Shown: piece after piece, positions 35,901 to 47,432 of the stretch
How positions within the stretch are numbered: position 1 is the stretch's first letter
Layout: the number at the start of each line of letters is the position of its first letter
Origin: Callipepla californica brunnescens
Taxonomy: Eukaryota > Chordata > Aves > Galliformes > Odontophoridae
Length of the DNA stretch: 64,000 bases
Direction: 5' to 3'
Assembly: GCA_023055505.1 (NCBI GenBank)
Contig: JALIRH010000031.1
Location: 3,240,823 to 3,304,822, forward strand
Notes under the pieces: model-generated
Database searches by the model: none
What the model was told of the DNA's origin: nothing
Seen by the model: only the letters and a program-made list of their open reading frames with translations
Translations under genes and position numbers: made by a program

Positions 35901-37387
35901 AAAAATATAATACTCCACACAGAGACTGCAACACTAAATACATTCGAGAAAATAATAAAAACAAATGTGCAGGAGAGGTAAAAAAGAAGAGTGGATCATG
36001 TGTGTTAGGACTGATTCCTTATTTTTCAGGTTTCAGCTCCCTAGGAAATGAACAAAAATTTACTAGTTCAAAACTTCAGACAGATACAGATTTAAAAACG
36101 AGAAGGCATGGAGGGGCCAGATGTTACAGAAATTAATGAAAATGTGGAAATTTCTGAAAAACAACAATGCTGAGTCTCGTTCACATTTATTAGCTGGCAA
36201 ACTTGAATGGCTGTATATGTTTTTCTTCATTTTGGTGTACTCTCACTCCTGATAATTATAAATGTTGAACTTCTGTGTACTGTAACTGAGCCATTCACAT
36301 TCCTCAGTTCTGGAATATTTGGTGGACAAAGCAACACCAGTTTTGACCAGAAGGCCGTGTCTCTTTCAAGGGAATGAATGTCAGAGACAGATAATTTTCT
36401 CCCTGTGATCTGAGTGCTGGGAGACGTGTTACTCCCTTACCACATTTCATTATCACGCTGCTCATGTTTTCTTTGTATTGCATTCTGCATATTTTTTCCT
36501 ATTCAGTGTCAAAAGAAAAGGAGAAGCACAAATTTAAATGAAGACAAGAAAGATGTGCACCTACTTTTTTTAAAAGGTGCACAGAGAAAAAAGTAATTTT
36601 GTGAATATTAAATCTCACCTGATAATCCTCAGAGGTACTCATTTTTCCTCTGCACGTGGCAGAGGTGCACCGTGAACCCATTTTAGTAGATTGACACAAC
36701 TTCAACACTATGGAGAGTTAATTTATTTAAAACTTGAAGTTATTTGTCTCAAATGTGTTAGAATTATGCACATAACACAACAGACTCTAAACCATTGTGT
36801 AAGAGTATGACTTTTATTACACCTCTACAGATATAACTTTGCAATATTTATAATTATAATATTTCAAAATACGCATTGTTCCTATACGAGTTGTAATGAT
36901 TATTTCATAAACTAGCTAGCCAGTTTTTTTTTTAATTTCAACTCCTTGCACCATATATTTGCTTTAGAATAAAAATGACTGAAATAAAGAGAATACAAAG
37001 AAAAGATAGACCCAGTAAAGGAGATAAAAAGGGGGAAAAATGCTCTGCAATTACAATTGACAAGTTGGTTTAATATCCAGTGAAAGAAGAATGCAATTCT
37101 AGAGCAGCTGGATTAATTAAGTAATATAGCAAAACAAGCCATAGGTTAGTATCATTTTCAGTATTTCTCAGGACTTAGGGAGGCCTGAGGACTTAGAGTT
37201 CAACTTGTCTCCACACAAAAAGTGCTGATAGCTATATTGGTCTTGGGTTACAAGATATGAAATACACCTAATATGTTAAGTACATAGAGAAGATACATCT
37301 TATTCCAAATATAAACAGTACATAACATATCTTCTATATATTATTGTATATTCTTCTGGGAATGTGTTACATATGCATAATGCCCAC
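23929..37387. other. Intergenic gene desert, nothing recognised
   Basis: 13.5 kb with no host gene, CR1, mariner or LTR that I can recognise. Mostly AT-rich, with a more GC-rich patch at about 25.4-26.5 kb that shows only short frames and no splice-consistent coding. Contains a GTTT microsatellite at 30643. Low-abundance or ancient repeats would be missed by reading. Confidence 0.45.
30643..30670. repeat. (GTTT)7 microsatellite
   Basis: Seven perfect GTTT units. Confidence 0.95.
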
Positions 37388-37458
37388 GAGGGCTGCTCCA
37401 AAAGTAATGCCTCCTATTTTATCATGTTGACCCATGGCTTCACGGTTGGATGATGGTG

Positions 37459-37788
37459 TGTATGGGAACTACTGAATCACGGCCTGAACCACTGATTGAC
37501 CACCTGAGGCAAGCCCTGAGTCAGCTGCAGGGGCACAAGTGAGTGTGATTGGAAGGGGTGGAGTTTGACTCCACCTCTCCCAAGACCCCATTTAAGGGCT
37601 GACCACCACCAGGGAAGGATCTCTTGTTGGAGATCCCTCCCTGGTGGAGTTATTGGTGAGCCTCTACCACCATCGAGGTGAGCCATTCCCTTTTACTATT
37701 TGTTTGTATACCATCTACTTAAGCCTCCCAAAAATATACCGCCTTTCGCACTATTTTGAGTGCTTTTCTTGGGGTTATTTGCCCTACA
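37459..37788. mobile_element. Solo LTR of an endogenous retrovirus, inside the mariner
   Basis: 330 bp opening TGTATGGGAA and closing TTGCCCTACA, so the ends form a short inverted repeat (TGTA...TACA, 8 of 10 matching). It is flanked by TGGTG at 37454-37458 and 37789-37793, a 5-bp target duplication, and the mariner sequence resumes exactly across it. Internal order fits an LTR: a TTTAAG TATA-like box at about 37590, a strong hairpin at 37606, and an AATATA poly(A)-signal variant at 37733 followed by GT-rich sequence. No gag, pol or env is present. Orientation is + if these signals are right. I cannot assign the LTR family. Confidence 0.72.
37606..37647 (+). promoter_or_regulatory. 18-bp hairpin in the LTR near the predicted start site
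   Basis: Left arm CCACCAGGGAAGGATCTC (37606-37623), 6-nt loop TTGTTG, right arm GAGATCCCTCCCTGGTGG (37630-37647). 17 of 18 positions pair. It sits 10 to 60 bp after the TATA-like box, so a transcript would carry it at or near its 5' end. Confidence 0.75.
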
Positions 37789-38597
37789 TGGTGGTATGGC
37801 AGTAGGGGCTGAAACTTTCCAATAATATTCTGTTACATTTTGTAAGGAAAGTCTGACAAAATGGTGTCTGACATGGAAGTGTGTATGAAGTAAAGGGCTG
37901 GAATAGAATTTCTCCATGCAGGGACATGGCACCTACTGATATTCATTAATGATTATTGAAGGTTTGGGGAGACCTTACAATGGATGTAAGCACAGTGAGA
38001 CGGTGGGTGGTGCATTTCAGCAGTGGTAACAGTGACATGAAAAAGAAGCCATGTTCCAGACGGCCATGCTCAGTTGTCACACCATGAAATGAAGAGCGTC
38101 TGAAACAGTTCATACATGTGAGCTGGTGGATTCTGACCAGGAAACTGCATATGGAGCTGGATATCAGCTTCAGTGCATTACAAATGATGGTGGAGACATT
38201 GGAATATAGCAGTTTCCACTAGGTGGAAACTTGTCAAATGGTCACACAGGAACAGAAAGAACACTGTATGCAAGTTTGTCAGGGTCTGCTGATTAAATAT
38301 GAGGCAGAAAGTGATGGTTTCCTGGATCACATCATTCCTGGTGGCAAGATGTGGTATCGCCACTGTAAGATGTAATTAAAACAGCATTGGATGGAGTGGT
38401 GACTTGTGAATTCCCCATCAAAGGAAAAATTCAAAACAGCTCACTGTGTGTAAAGTGATGTGTACTCTCTTTTGGGATAGGAAAGGTGTGTGACCCTTCT
38501 GGATTTCTTGGAACCTAGGTAAACCATCAACTCTGACCTCTACATCACAGTGCTGACTGGTCTGTAGGCTCAAATTTCAAGAGAGAGGCCTAAGAAG

Positions 38598-38969
38598 ATC
38601 ATTGATTTTCAACCCCTTTGCCATGGACAGAGTCGCCAACCAGTAGAGCAGGCTGCCCAGAGTCACATCCAGCTTTGTCTTGAATGCCTCCACAGATGGG
38701 GCAACCACAACTTATTTGCACGACCTGTTCCAGTGCATCACCACCCTCTGATTGAAAAACTTCCTCCTAACATCTAGCCTAAATCTCCACTGTCTTAGTT
38801 TAAAACCATCCCCCCTTGTACTATCTCTATCAACCAATGTAAATAATTGTTCCCCCTCCTGTTTATATGGTCCCTTCAAGTACTGGAAAGCCACAATGAG
38901 TCCTCCCCAGAGCCTCCTCTTCTCCAGGCTAAATAAGCCCAGTTCCCTAAACCCTACCTTGTAGGAGAA
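38598..38969 (-). mobile_element. CR1 LINE, antisense, inserted in the mariner
   Basis: Reads ATTGATTTTCAACCCCTTTG, TGCCCAGAGTCACATCCAGC, then the complement of CR1 C-terminal ORF2 (CTTCTCCAGGCTAAATAAGC) to about 38969. The mariner transposase sequence continues on either side (AGGCCTAAGAAGA on the left, AAAACAACCTTCTTGCAAC on the right). The 8-bp tail is not evident. Confidence 0.9.
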
Positions 38970-41900
38970 AACAACCTTCTTGCAACATGATAATGCCAGA
39001 CCCCACACCAATTTGCCATTGTTGGCTGGACTGTCCTACCACACTCATCACATAGTCTGGATTTGGTACCTTCTGACTGCCACATATTCAGGCCAATAAA
39101 AGATGCACTGCTGGGAACTTTTTCCTAGCGATGATGCCATCCTAGCAGCTTTGAAATGGTGTTTCATCCCACTGGTGCAGATTTTTGTGAGCGAAGCATG
39201 AAAGCTCTTGTACATTATTGGTGAAAATGCACAGCTAATGGCGATGACTATGTTGAGAAACAGTATTCTGTGACTGAGAATTTGCTCTGTCAAACAGCGT
39301 TATCATGCTCACTGTTGTAGTTTCCACTTTCAGAGCAACCTACATATATTAATAGTTGTGTGATCACACAAAGAGAGAAAATCAAATAAGGAAGAGAAAA
39401 CCCCAGCTTCTAATATAAAAATAATGAAGCAATCTGAAGAAGAAAATCAGTAATTGGTATAAGGGGAATGGATGGAATAAATGATGTGACCTAGTTTGCT
39501 TGGAAATCTAATGTTGCCTTGGGCATTATAAAAATGAATCAGATAGGTTGAAGAAAAGGAAGTGAATGATCACTGGATGATTTAACAAATTTGTAAAAGT
39601 TTCATAGAAAGCCTGGAGACCTGGAAAATGATTCAGTAGATGTTCACATGCCGAGTGCAAAAAGACACAAAGATCCTAGAAAATGACTTACTACGTTACC
39701 TTTACACACATGAGTAACTCAGCAGATGGTTTCAGAAATTCCATGCAACCCAGGATGTGGAAGGGAAGATTTCTCAAATTTTTCAGTATGAGGAGGTACA
39801 AAAGGTGCAGAATAGCAATTCTAGGAAATACATAATATACAGAACGTGTGATGAACTCTGCTATTATTCTGAGGACATTAGTTAACTATCACGCTGAATT
39901 TCTATCCTAATCAGAGGCAGAAGAAAGTGGCTGGTTTGCCTGGTTTCATGGTTTGGCTGGTTTGATTTGAATAACTGATGAAGAGGAGCCAATGTGTGTA
40001 AGATCAGTGGATTGGAATTATTTTCTTTGGACAGATGACCAGGAAAAGCAGAGGGATCAGAAGGAACATGACACAAGTATGTGAGAAGGATGTGACAATT
40101 CTGCTGCTGAGCGTCTGGAAAGTCCTCACAGTGTGAATGTCTTGAGACAAACCACCTGCAGGCAACCGTTGTCTCTGGTCACAGACCTGGGCACAAAAAA
40201 TTCTATTGTTCTTTCTATTCAGATTGGATACCATCCAACTTTTTTATCTATTGGACAGTGAACTGTGAGCTTGCTTGGAATTTGGATGCTTCTGAAAGCC
40301 CCTGAAAGAACTCATGTGGAACACAGGTAGACCAGTGAGGTCTGAGTCCCAGAGCAAAGAGAACAGAGGGAGAAGGCTTATCCTTACAGCTTTAGAAATG
40401 GACTCCTGGACAGGAGGTGTAAAGGTGAAGACAAACGGACCTGTAACAACCTGTAAATTTAGCTTAACTGATAAGTGATGGTAACAAAAACTTTCATCGA
40501 TCTAAAGACAAAAGTATGCTGGGGCTAGAATATAAACTGCTGGCTTTTCTAACGGCAAGGTAAAAATAGATCTGAATAGAAAATACAGTATCCAGGCAGC
40601 AAGAAATAAAGTCTAATAGCAACCATAGACAGATGATGCGAGCAAAAATGGCAAAAACATGTATTTCCTTTCAGAACAATAAAAACAAATACAGCAGTGA
40701 TTACTATTAGAGATGGAATCCTGTATGAAATGTTGACTTTTATCAAATATTCCGCAACAGAAAATGAGCTTAACTTGACAAGTATCATGTTCCGGGCCTG
40801 AAAGCATATGAAATGAGAAGACAAACAGAGACACTACTTATGTTTTGAGTAAAAAGTTGTACTGAACAGTGAAGAAGGTAATCAGTCAAAGTGATCAGGG
40901 AAAGTAATACAAAAAGCAGGATAAGGCATTTCTCTGGATTGCAGGTGAAAAACAGCTAGAATCAGAAATAAGGTTATCAAAGAACACCAAAATGGTAATT
41001 CTGTTGATATATATGGCATAAATTACAAAGGAAGCCTTAATTCCTTCACATCTGTGACTATTTCTTACCATGCAGTACTGAAAGAATTTGTTTATTGCTT
41101 TGGTTAGCTACTACAGCACAATTCTGTTGCAAACTGCTACACTGGATCCAGTTACAATGTCATGAAAATAATTGTGAGAGAAAAGCAAAGCTGTGAGAGA
41201 GAGTTATTTAGAGACAAGTTTGAATTTCTGAAAGGACACCCTAAATCTTAGAGAACTACCACAATCTGGACTTTGCCACAGACCATAAACTAGCAAAAAA
41301 TTTTGTCTGAGAGGCAAATATAAATAACACTCTGGGACTTTCACTGGAATAGAGAAGAACAAATACTGCATCTGTATTGCATAATAGAAACTGTGTTCTT
41401 GATAATTAAGTTACATTCAAAAGGTAATCTGCATATTCAGTCCTAGCTTATTACACAAAATCATTCAGTGCATCTGATAAATACTTTCAAATTTAATTCA
41501 AACAGCATACTGAAAATTCCGATTCCAAATGTAGGAATTCTCTTATGAACTATACGCACTTGCACATTTTAAGCATTTTATACTCTTCCAGAAATAAGTA
41601 TGTTTACATTTGCAGTGTAAAACAAAAAAAAGTATGTAAGACACGGTGTAGTGTTCTTCTGGATATCAAATACTAAAAATTCCAAATGTTCATGTAGTTG
41701 ATGGAAGTCTGATGATTATTTGAGTGTATATCCATAGCAAACAATCACTGATGGCAAGCTTTCATGAGCAGGAGCAGGAGGATAGCTGCTGTACATATCA
41801 AGCCAGCAGCTTAGTGATCCCTCTCTTCACTGTCTACTTCAGGAAGTCTTGCTGAGCCCACAACTCTTCACCATGAATATAGTAAAGATGGCCCTAGCTG

Positions 41901-42023
41901 AGGCAGTTCGAGAACACTGCAGGGTACAGCCCTGTCAGGCCAAGGTGATTACTTGTTTATCTATCTTTAGCTGTTGCAGCCTTGACAGCTTTAGACACTG
42001 ATTTTTTTTGACATTGTTTACTG

Positions 42024-42077
42024 ATATTATTAACATATAATAATATATTATTATTATATTATTAACATATAATAATA
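42024..42077. repeat. AT-rich 22-bp direct repeat, 32-bp period
   Basis: An identical 22-bp AT-only unit apart from one C occurs at 42024-42045 and 42056-42077, separated by a TTA-rich spacer. Each unit is also partly self-complementary (TATTATTA against TAATAATA), so it could extrude as a hairpin. Confidence 0.85.
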
Positions 42078-42213
42078 ATAACACACGTGATATTTGTCAT
42101 AGATCTTCAGCTTCTATACAATACCAGTTTGAATGAAAGAAAATTTGCTTCATGACTTATTTTATCTATTGACCTGTTTAGTATCTTGCTACTGGAATCT
42201 GGCATACACGTTG

Positions 42214-42229
42214 CATACATACATACATA
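42214..42229. repeat. (CATA)4 microsatellite
   Basis: Four perfect CATA units. Confidence 0.9.
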
Positions 42230-43119
42230 CCTACACTCTTAAGGTCATGGATATCTGGCTGCCTGTCACAGACGCAGTCACAGAAATAACAGAAGCAGCT
42301 TGTGATTCCTAGTAATCCCAATACCTTTAATTGTGGAATTTTGGGAGATGTAAGCATCTAAGCCAGACAAGTCCAATCTGTGGCCTGCAAGTTGCAAGTG
42401 GATGGGCACAACTTGCAGTGTGACATCTCTGCCCCAGAGGCGGCCCTGCTCAGCCGTGGGTGTGCACCTGTTTGTCAACCAAACATTGGTGTGCTGTTAA
42501 CACTGCTGGGGCTGAAAGGAGGGTACAGGGCAGTGCTCAGCTGATGGCAGGTATGTTCATGTGTTCTGATACATTCACTGAACACAGTCCTGTGAACAGG
42601 AAAAAAAAATGCAGCTATGCCTTCAGTTTTGACACAGGAATATGAGAACTGGCTTCAAGATTGCTGAAAACGTCTTCAATTTTGTGGTTTATTTGTGGCT
42701 TCATTTTTAATCAACAAAAACATTATCTGATAATTTTCAAATGAAGTGTATAGAGTTGTAATAAAAAAATTGATCATATCTCTTAATCAAAATTTTATAT
42801 GACTTATCTTAGCAGAGTGGAATATCCCTCTCTTCACAATTGTGCCTACTCACGTGATCACTTTTTGGCAGCGCACACGTGTGAAGCACAAGAAGAGTAA
42901 AATTTAATCAAAAATCTCTAATGCATACCTTGAGTGCTCACTGAGAACTGCAACAACTGCAGCTGAACAAGGCAGATGTGTTAGTTTCACAAAAACCAGG
43001 ATACATATCCCACTAGTTTTATGGTTTTGTTGATTTCTTTTTTTAAAGTTTTAATTAAGAAAATAAAAGTTAAAATAAGTTTTGTCATCTATATACATTA
43101 ACTGTATTTTATATTTTAT

Positions 43120-43667
43120 GAGAGCAGCTCCAGAAGTAATACCTCCTATTTTCCTATATTGCCCCATGATGTCAGAGGAGTATGCTGGTGGTATGGAAAT
43201 AGAGGTTGAATGTTTCCACCAATATTCCTTTATATCTATTTTGTTGCCAGGAGACAAATGGCAGTAGAGGGGCAGTATGACAGAATGGCATCTGACATAG
43301 AAGTGCATATGAATAAAAGATGTGTCACTGAATTCCTTCATGCAGAAAAAATAACACCCAATGACATTTATCGATGTTAGCTTAACATGTATTGAGAGTA
43401 AATGGTGGTTGTGAGCACAGTAAGGTGGTGGGTGGTGTGTTTCAGCAGTGATAATATCAACAGTGGGTCTCCACCAGTGCAAATTGTGATGAGTGGCATC
43501 CAGGCTTTTGTTCACTGAAAATGCATAGCTGCTGATGGTGACCACACTGAAAAATTGTGATATGGAGCTGAGACTTTGCTCTATCAACTGGTGTTATTGT
43601 CCTTTGTCTAGTGGTTGTAGTTTCCATGGACACAACTAGGAGGTATTACTTTTGGAGCAAACACTGT
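43120..43667 (+). mobile_element. Galluhop-type mariner, internally deleted non-autonomous copy
   Basis: About 548 bp. Left end GAGAGCAGCTCCAGAAGTAA and right end GGAGGTATTACTTTTGGAGC are inverted repeats of each other over about 20 bp. The 5' part matches the other mariner copies to GTGGGTCTCCACC (about 43478), then jumps to the transposase C-terminal coding end (AGTGCAAATTGTGATGAG), skipping about 0.7 kb that includes the catalytic core. It could only have moved using a transposase from elsewhere, unless the deletion followed insertion. Confidence 0.88.
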
Positions 43668-43830
43668 AGATGTGCCCCTTGTCAGTATGGCCCATGCACG
43701 CCAAAAGGTTGAACACCCATGATCTAACATGTTCAACCTTATACTTCTCTTCTTAAAATGAATTTCAATTTTTATATTTTTTTCTTAATTTTTGGCTATC
43801 TGCAGGTGATAATTAAGCTCGTGAAGATTT

Positions 43831-44545
43831 CACAGAAACATAGAATGGCTTAGCCTGGAGGGGACTTAAATGTCAGCCAGTTTCAGCACCGTGCCATGTG
43901 CAGGGCTGCCACTCACCAGCTCATGCTGCCCAGGGCCCCATCCAGCCTGGCTTTGAGCACCACCAGGGATGGGGCATCTACAGCCAGTGTCTCACCACCC
44001 TCTGTGTAAGCAGTTTCCTCTTAAATTCTTAACTAAATATCCCCTCCTTCAGTTGAAAGGCATTCTCCCTTTCCTATTCCTATCAGACCATGTAAAAAGT
44101 TGGTTCCACTCCCGCTTGTAAGCTCTCTTCAAGTACTGGAAGGTTGCAAAGAGTTCTCCCTGGAGCATCCTGTTCTCCAGTCTAAACAGGCCCATCCCTC
44201 TCTGCCTTTCTTCACAGGAGAGGTGTTCCAGCCCTCTGATCATTTTTGTGTCCCTGCTCTGGACCTGTTCCAGCAGCTCCACAACCTTTCTGTTCTACAG
44301 ACCCCAGGCCTGAACACAGTACACCAGATGGAGCCTCATGAGGTAAACAATTCCCTCTTTGTCCCTGCTGGCCACCCCTTCTCTGATGCATCGCAAGGTA
44401 CTGCTGGTCTTCAGGGCTGCATGAACACACTGCTGACTCACAGCCAGATTTTTGTCCAACACGACTCCCAAGTCGTTCTCTGCAGGGTTGCTCCCAAGTT
44501 CTTCTCCTAGTCCATACTCGCATCTGTGACTGCCTCAATTTAAGG
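43831..44545 (-). mobile_element. CR1 LINE, antisense, about 0.7 kb
   Basis: Starts AAACATAGAATGGCTTAGCC (complement of a CR1 3' end), continues through CATCCAGCCTGGCTTTGAGC and the complement of ORF2, and reaches further 5' than most copies here (TGCTGGCCACCCCTTCTCTG, complement of the SRREGVAS region). Its 3' UTR is unlike that of the 16.65 or 51.23 kb copies, so it probably belongs to another CR1 subfamily. No intact frame. Confidence 0.9.
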
Positions 44546-45674
44546 AAGTAGAGATCATTTCAGGCAATCCTTTTGGATATAAATTTGGATTGTGAAACCT
44601 TTAACATGAGTTCTGATCTCAGCAGCTGCGTGAAAGAAGTCTGCACTACAGACTGTATTGAGCATATGTTGGTTATCTGAAGAACAGTCTGATGAATGCT
44701 CACTAATCTGCTCCATTCCTACACAAACATAATCATCTTAATGCAGGGCCCATGAAGAAATCACAGCATTCCAAAATCAAATTTTGTTCGAGACAAGATT
44801 GATTTATTTTCTTTTATTGAAGTTAACACACAGTCTGAATTAAAAGCACAGCCTCTCCACAGGAAAATATCCATATTAAAAATTTAGTCGAAACAATTTA
44901 ATGAAGTTATTTTCATAAGTATTTATTTTATTGAGAAAAGGAACTGCCATGGGTGAAAGAATATATTTATGTCAATTCCATTAGATACCTCCTTAATTAA
45001 TGAAAGTTCTCAACAGTTTCAGCAGAGGACAGGAGATCAGTCCATACAGGGAAAGTATTCCTCTCCAGCACAATGCCTCATGTTTGCATACCAACCTGAG
45101 CTCATGTTTTTCCTCCATTTTCCGTCTCCATCCAAATTTTAAACAGGCTTCCGAAAGCCACTCTCACGGTACATAGCATTAAATTATTCAGGTTGTTTTC
45201 TAAACCTCTCTAAGAGATTTATAGGGCACCCCACAATTTTTAACTCCCCCACCCTTTCTCCTGGAAGCCAGCAGAGGGGAGAAATGTGCTAAAAGAGGCA
45301 AGGATTCTGAATGCAGTTTCTTGTTCTGAGCAATTAGCCATTACTGGGAAAGAAATCATCACATATGTACGAATGGCAGAATAGCTCATGTCTCGGTAAT
45401 ATACTTCTTCGGTATGACAGAGCATGTAAGTTCATTTTTAAAGCAGTAATTCAAATGGTGTAAAGGGAGATCTGTTTGTTTTCTTGCCCCCCTCCCCTCC
45501 CTCAATGACAGAGTATTAGTTAAAAAAACAAATGAAGGAAAATTCCCCAAAGAACCTTAGCAGGGAAGAAGAAAAACATCCATTGTAAACAGCGGGTGGG
45601 TCTTCTGACAGGCTTTGTTTGCAAATGATAACAATTACAGGTAATTTTTCATTGCAATTGGAAGAACAGGTATT

Positions 45675-45711
45675 AAAAAAAAAAAAAAAAGAAAAAGAGA
45701 AAAAAAAAAAA
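45675..45711 (+). repeat. A-rich low-complexity tract
   Basis: Runs of A interrupted by single G over 37 bp. Confidence 0.9.
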
Positions 45712-45839
45712 GGAGAGTGCGGGAAACAGAGAGCGAACGAGATTTCCCAAGTGCCTTATTCCCTCCCAGGTCTACAACCTAACAGGAGTGTAGAGAGCTC
45801 GGTAGTTTCTTCTCATTCCATTAAGTGAGATCTAATTGT

Positions 45840-46560
45840 GTCTCTTCTGTCTGTTGGCAGATGCGGTTTCTACATAACAACAGCCCAGAGACAGAGCTGC
45901 CTGATTAATGCCTCCAGCTGTCATATGCCCCATTATCTGTGCATTTGCATAACTTAATGGTTTAGGACAGGGGAGAGAGGATGCTTAATTTAATGTTTAG
46001 CAGGCCCTTGATAGCTGAATAATTTAAGAACTGTCAAGGGAGGTCAGTCCTACAGCGATTCAGCAAGACAGCTATGATTTCTGCATATCATTAAAATCCT
46101 TACTTAGGATAATTTGAAAAAAAAAAGAGGTGGAGGTGGGGGGAGAGCAACAATGCCCGAAAGGCGTCCCTGCTTTTCTGTTAACCCTTCCTTCCCCAAG
46201 AAAGGGGACTGGGAGAAAGGTTTTGGGAGAAAGTATAGATCTATCACACAGATGAGAAGGAAGGGGTTAACTGTATACTTCCTCTTCCCCATCCCCCATC
46301 CTTCTTCTCATAGCTGAAGGGTGGAAATACAGAATTTGCTTAAATTCAGCTAACAGCCCAACATGCTTTGAACAGGAAACGCTCTCGGTTTCATTAGATA
46401 CTAATGAATATTATTAAGCTAATCTGCCATTTGTTTTCTAATTATGTGTCAGAAAGCACTGCAGTGGCAGCTGAGGAAACTGCCAGGGTGCATTTATTTA
46501 TCTTCAAATCCTGTGTTTACTGACCGACTGCAGCAGAGTGATTAGGATCAAATGAAAAGG
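45840..46560. promoter_or_regulatory. Candidate conserved noncoding element / enhancer region
   Basis: A repeat-free stretch unusually rich in developmental binding words: E-boxes CAGCTG (45915) and CATATG (45922), octamer ATTTGCAT (45943-45950), TALE-type CTGTCAAG (46031), several TTAATTTAAT and CTAATTATG homeodomain words, and the FOX word TGTTTAC near 46513. Such clusters are typical of vertebrate enhancers in gene deserts, but each word is short and the call rests on density alone. No alignment was possible. Confidence 0.3.
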
Positions 46561-47405
46561 GATAAGAAGAGAGAAAAAAAAATGCAGGTTGATTACTGCT
46601 GTTCTTTTCCAAGTTCATCAACTTCTGAGTGACATTTGACTGCATTTTAAGCATCAATAAAAAGGAGTTATTCAGACCTCCCTCTGAGGCATTCTGTCAT
46701 AATGCGGAACTGGATGAAGGAAGACTTTTGTGGCTGGATTGGCCCTACCTATCTGGTAGCCAAATGGAAGACTTGCTCAGTGAGTCATGGAACTGCGCTC
46801 TGCTACTTCTGTTGAATTCAGTGCATTCATCTGGCCCTGTCCTTTGCTCTTCTAAAGCTCAGAGCTGTGCTCCCTGAGCTCTGGCATTTTGAAGACCATA
46901 TGGTTACCATTCAAACAACTTCAAAACACATCTGATTAATGTTTCTGCTAAGAGCAAGAGCTGCTAAGTTTAGTGCTGCTTGGTGGAATGGAATTTATTT
47001 ACACTTAAAGGCACCTTAAATTATTTCACTGGGTGAGGTGAGCCTGCTTCTTTGCTTGCGGTATATAGTCTGGCTCTTCAGAAGGTGCTTTGCCCCCACC
47101 ATCTCTTCCATACTTTTGTGAATTACCCATTCTTCTCTACTGATGTCTGCTCTGCTTTGCCCAGCTCAATTAATTTGGCTCTGATAGAAATCCCCACAAT
47201 TTGCCTTTGGCTCATGGAGTGGGCCCTCCTCGCAATTACATTTTTAGTCAAGGGCTTCTATTGCTTTAGTGATTGCCTTCTATGAAAGATCTGATCATCT
47301 TATTTCATTTCTGACTTCGTATACTTCATCTATAGGCAATCAAAAATGTACTTGTGTTAAAGAACTAGCTTTTAAAAATAACAGTACCTTACATACTTCA
47401 TGTCA

Positions 47406-47432
47406 GTGTGTGTGTGTAATACAGTACACACA
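47406..47432. repeat. TG / AC inverted dinucleotide repeat
   Basis: GTGTGTGTGT, an 8-bp spacer, then ACACACAC, which can pair as a short hairpin. Probably two adjacent microsatellites. Confidence 0.8.

Larger units (their letters stand above)
37388..39340 (+). mobile_element. Galluhop-type mariner, sense, nearly full length with two insertions
   Basis: The left end GAGGGCTGCTCCAAAAGTAA and right end CAGAGCAACC followed by TA fit imperfect mariner terminal repeats. Removing the solo LTR (37459-37788) and the antisense CR1 (38598-38969) leaves about 1.25 kb, the expected full length. Transposase remnants can be read in order: AVRRW-like GTGAGACGGTGGGTGGTGC, the TEEQKE-like segment near 38240, GFLDHIIPGGKMW where the family has GDETW (catalytic Asp lost), a WDRKG-like segment near 38475, and GADFYERxM near 39175. 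It is dead from stops and substitutions. Confidence 0.88.
39341..43119. other. Intergenic sequence, no gene recognised
   Basis: AT-rich, with short chance frames only. Contains an AT-rich direct repeat at 42024 and an ACAT microsatellite at 42214. Confidence 0.5.

Noticed and set aside
37477..37686. Minus-strand 69-residue frame within the solo LTR
   Set aside because: LTR control sequence with no protein similarity; its openness fits chance.
43051..43587. 178-residue minus-strand frame, longest apart from the CR1 ORF2
   Set aside because: Antisense to the internally deleted mariner; the mariner transposase remnant is on the plus strand, and the translation has no recognisable domain.
44100..44510. 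136-residue plus-strand frame
   Set aside because: Complement of the antisense CR1 at 43831-44545.
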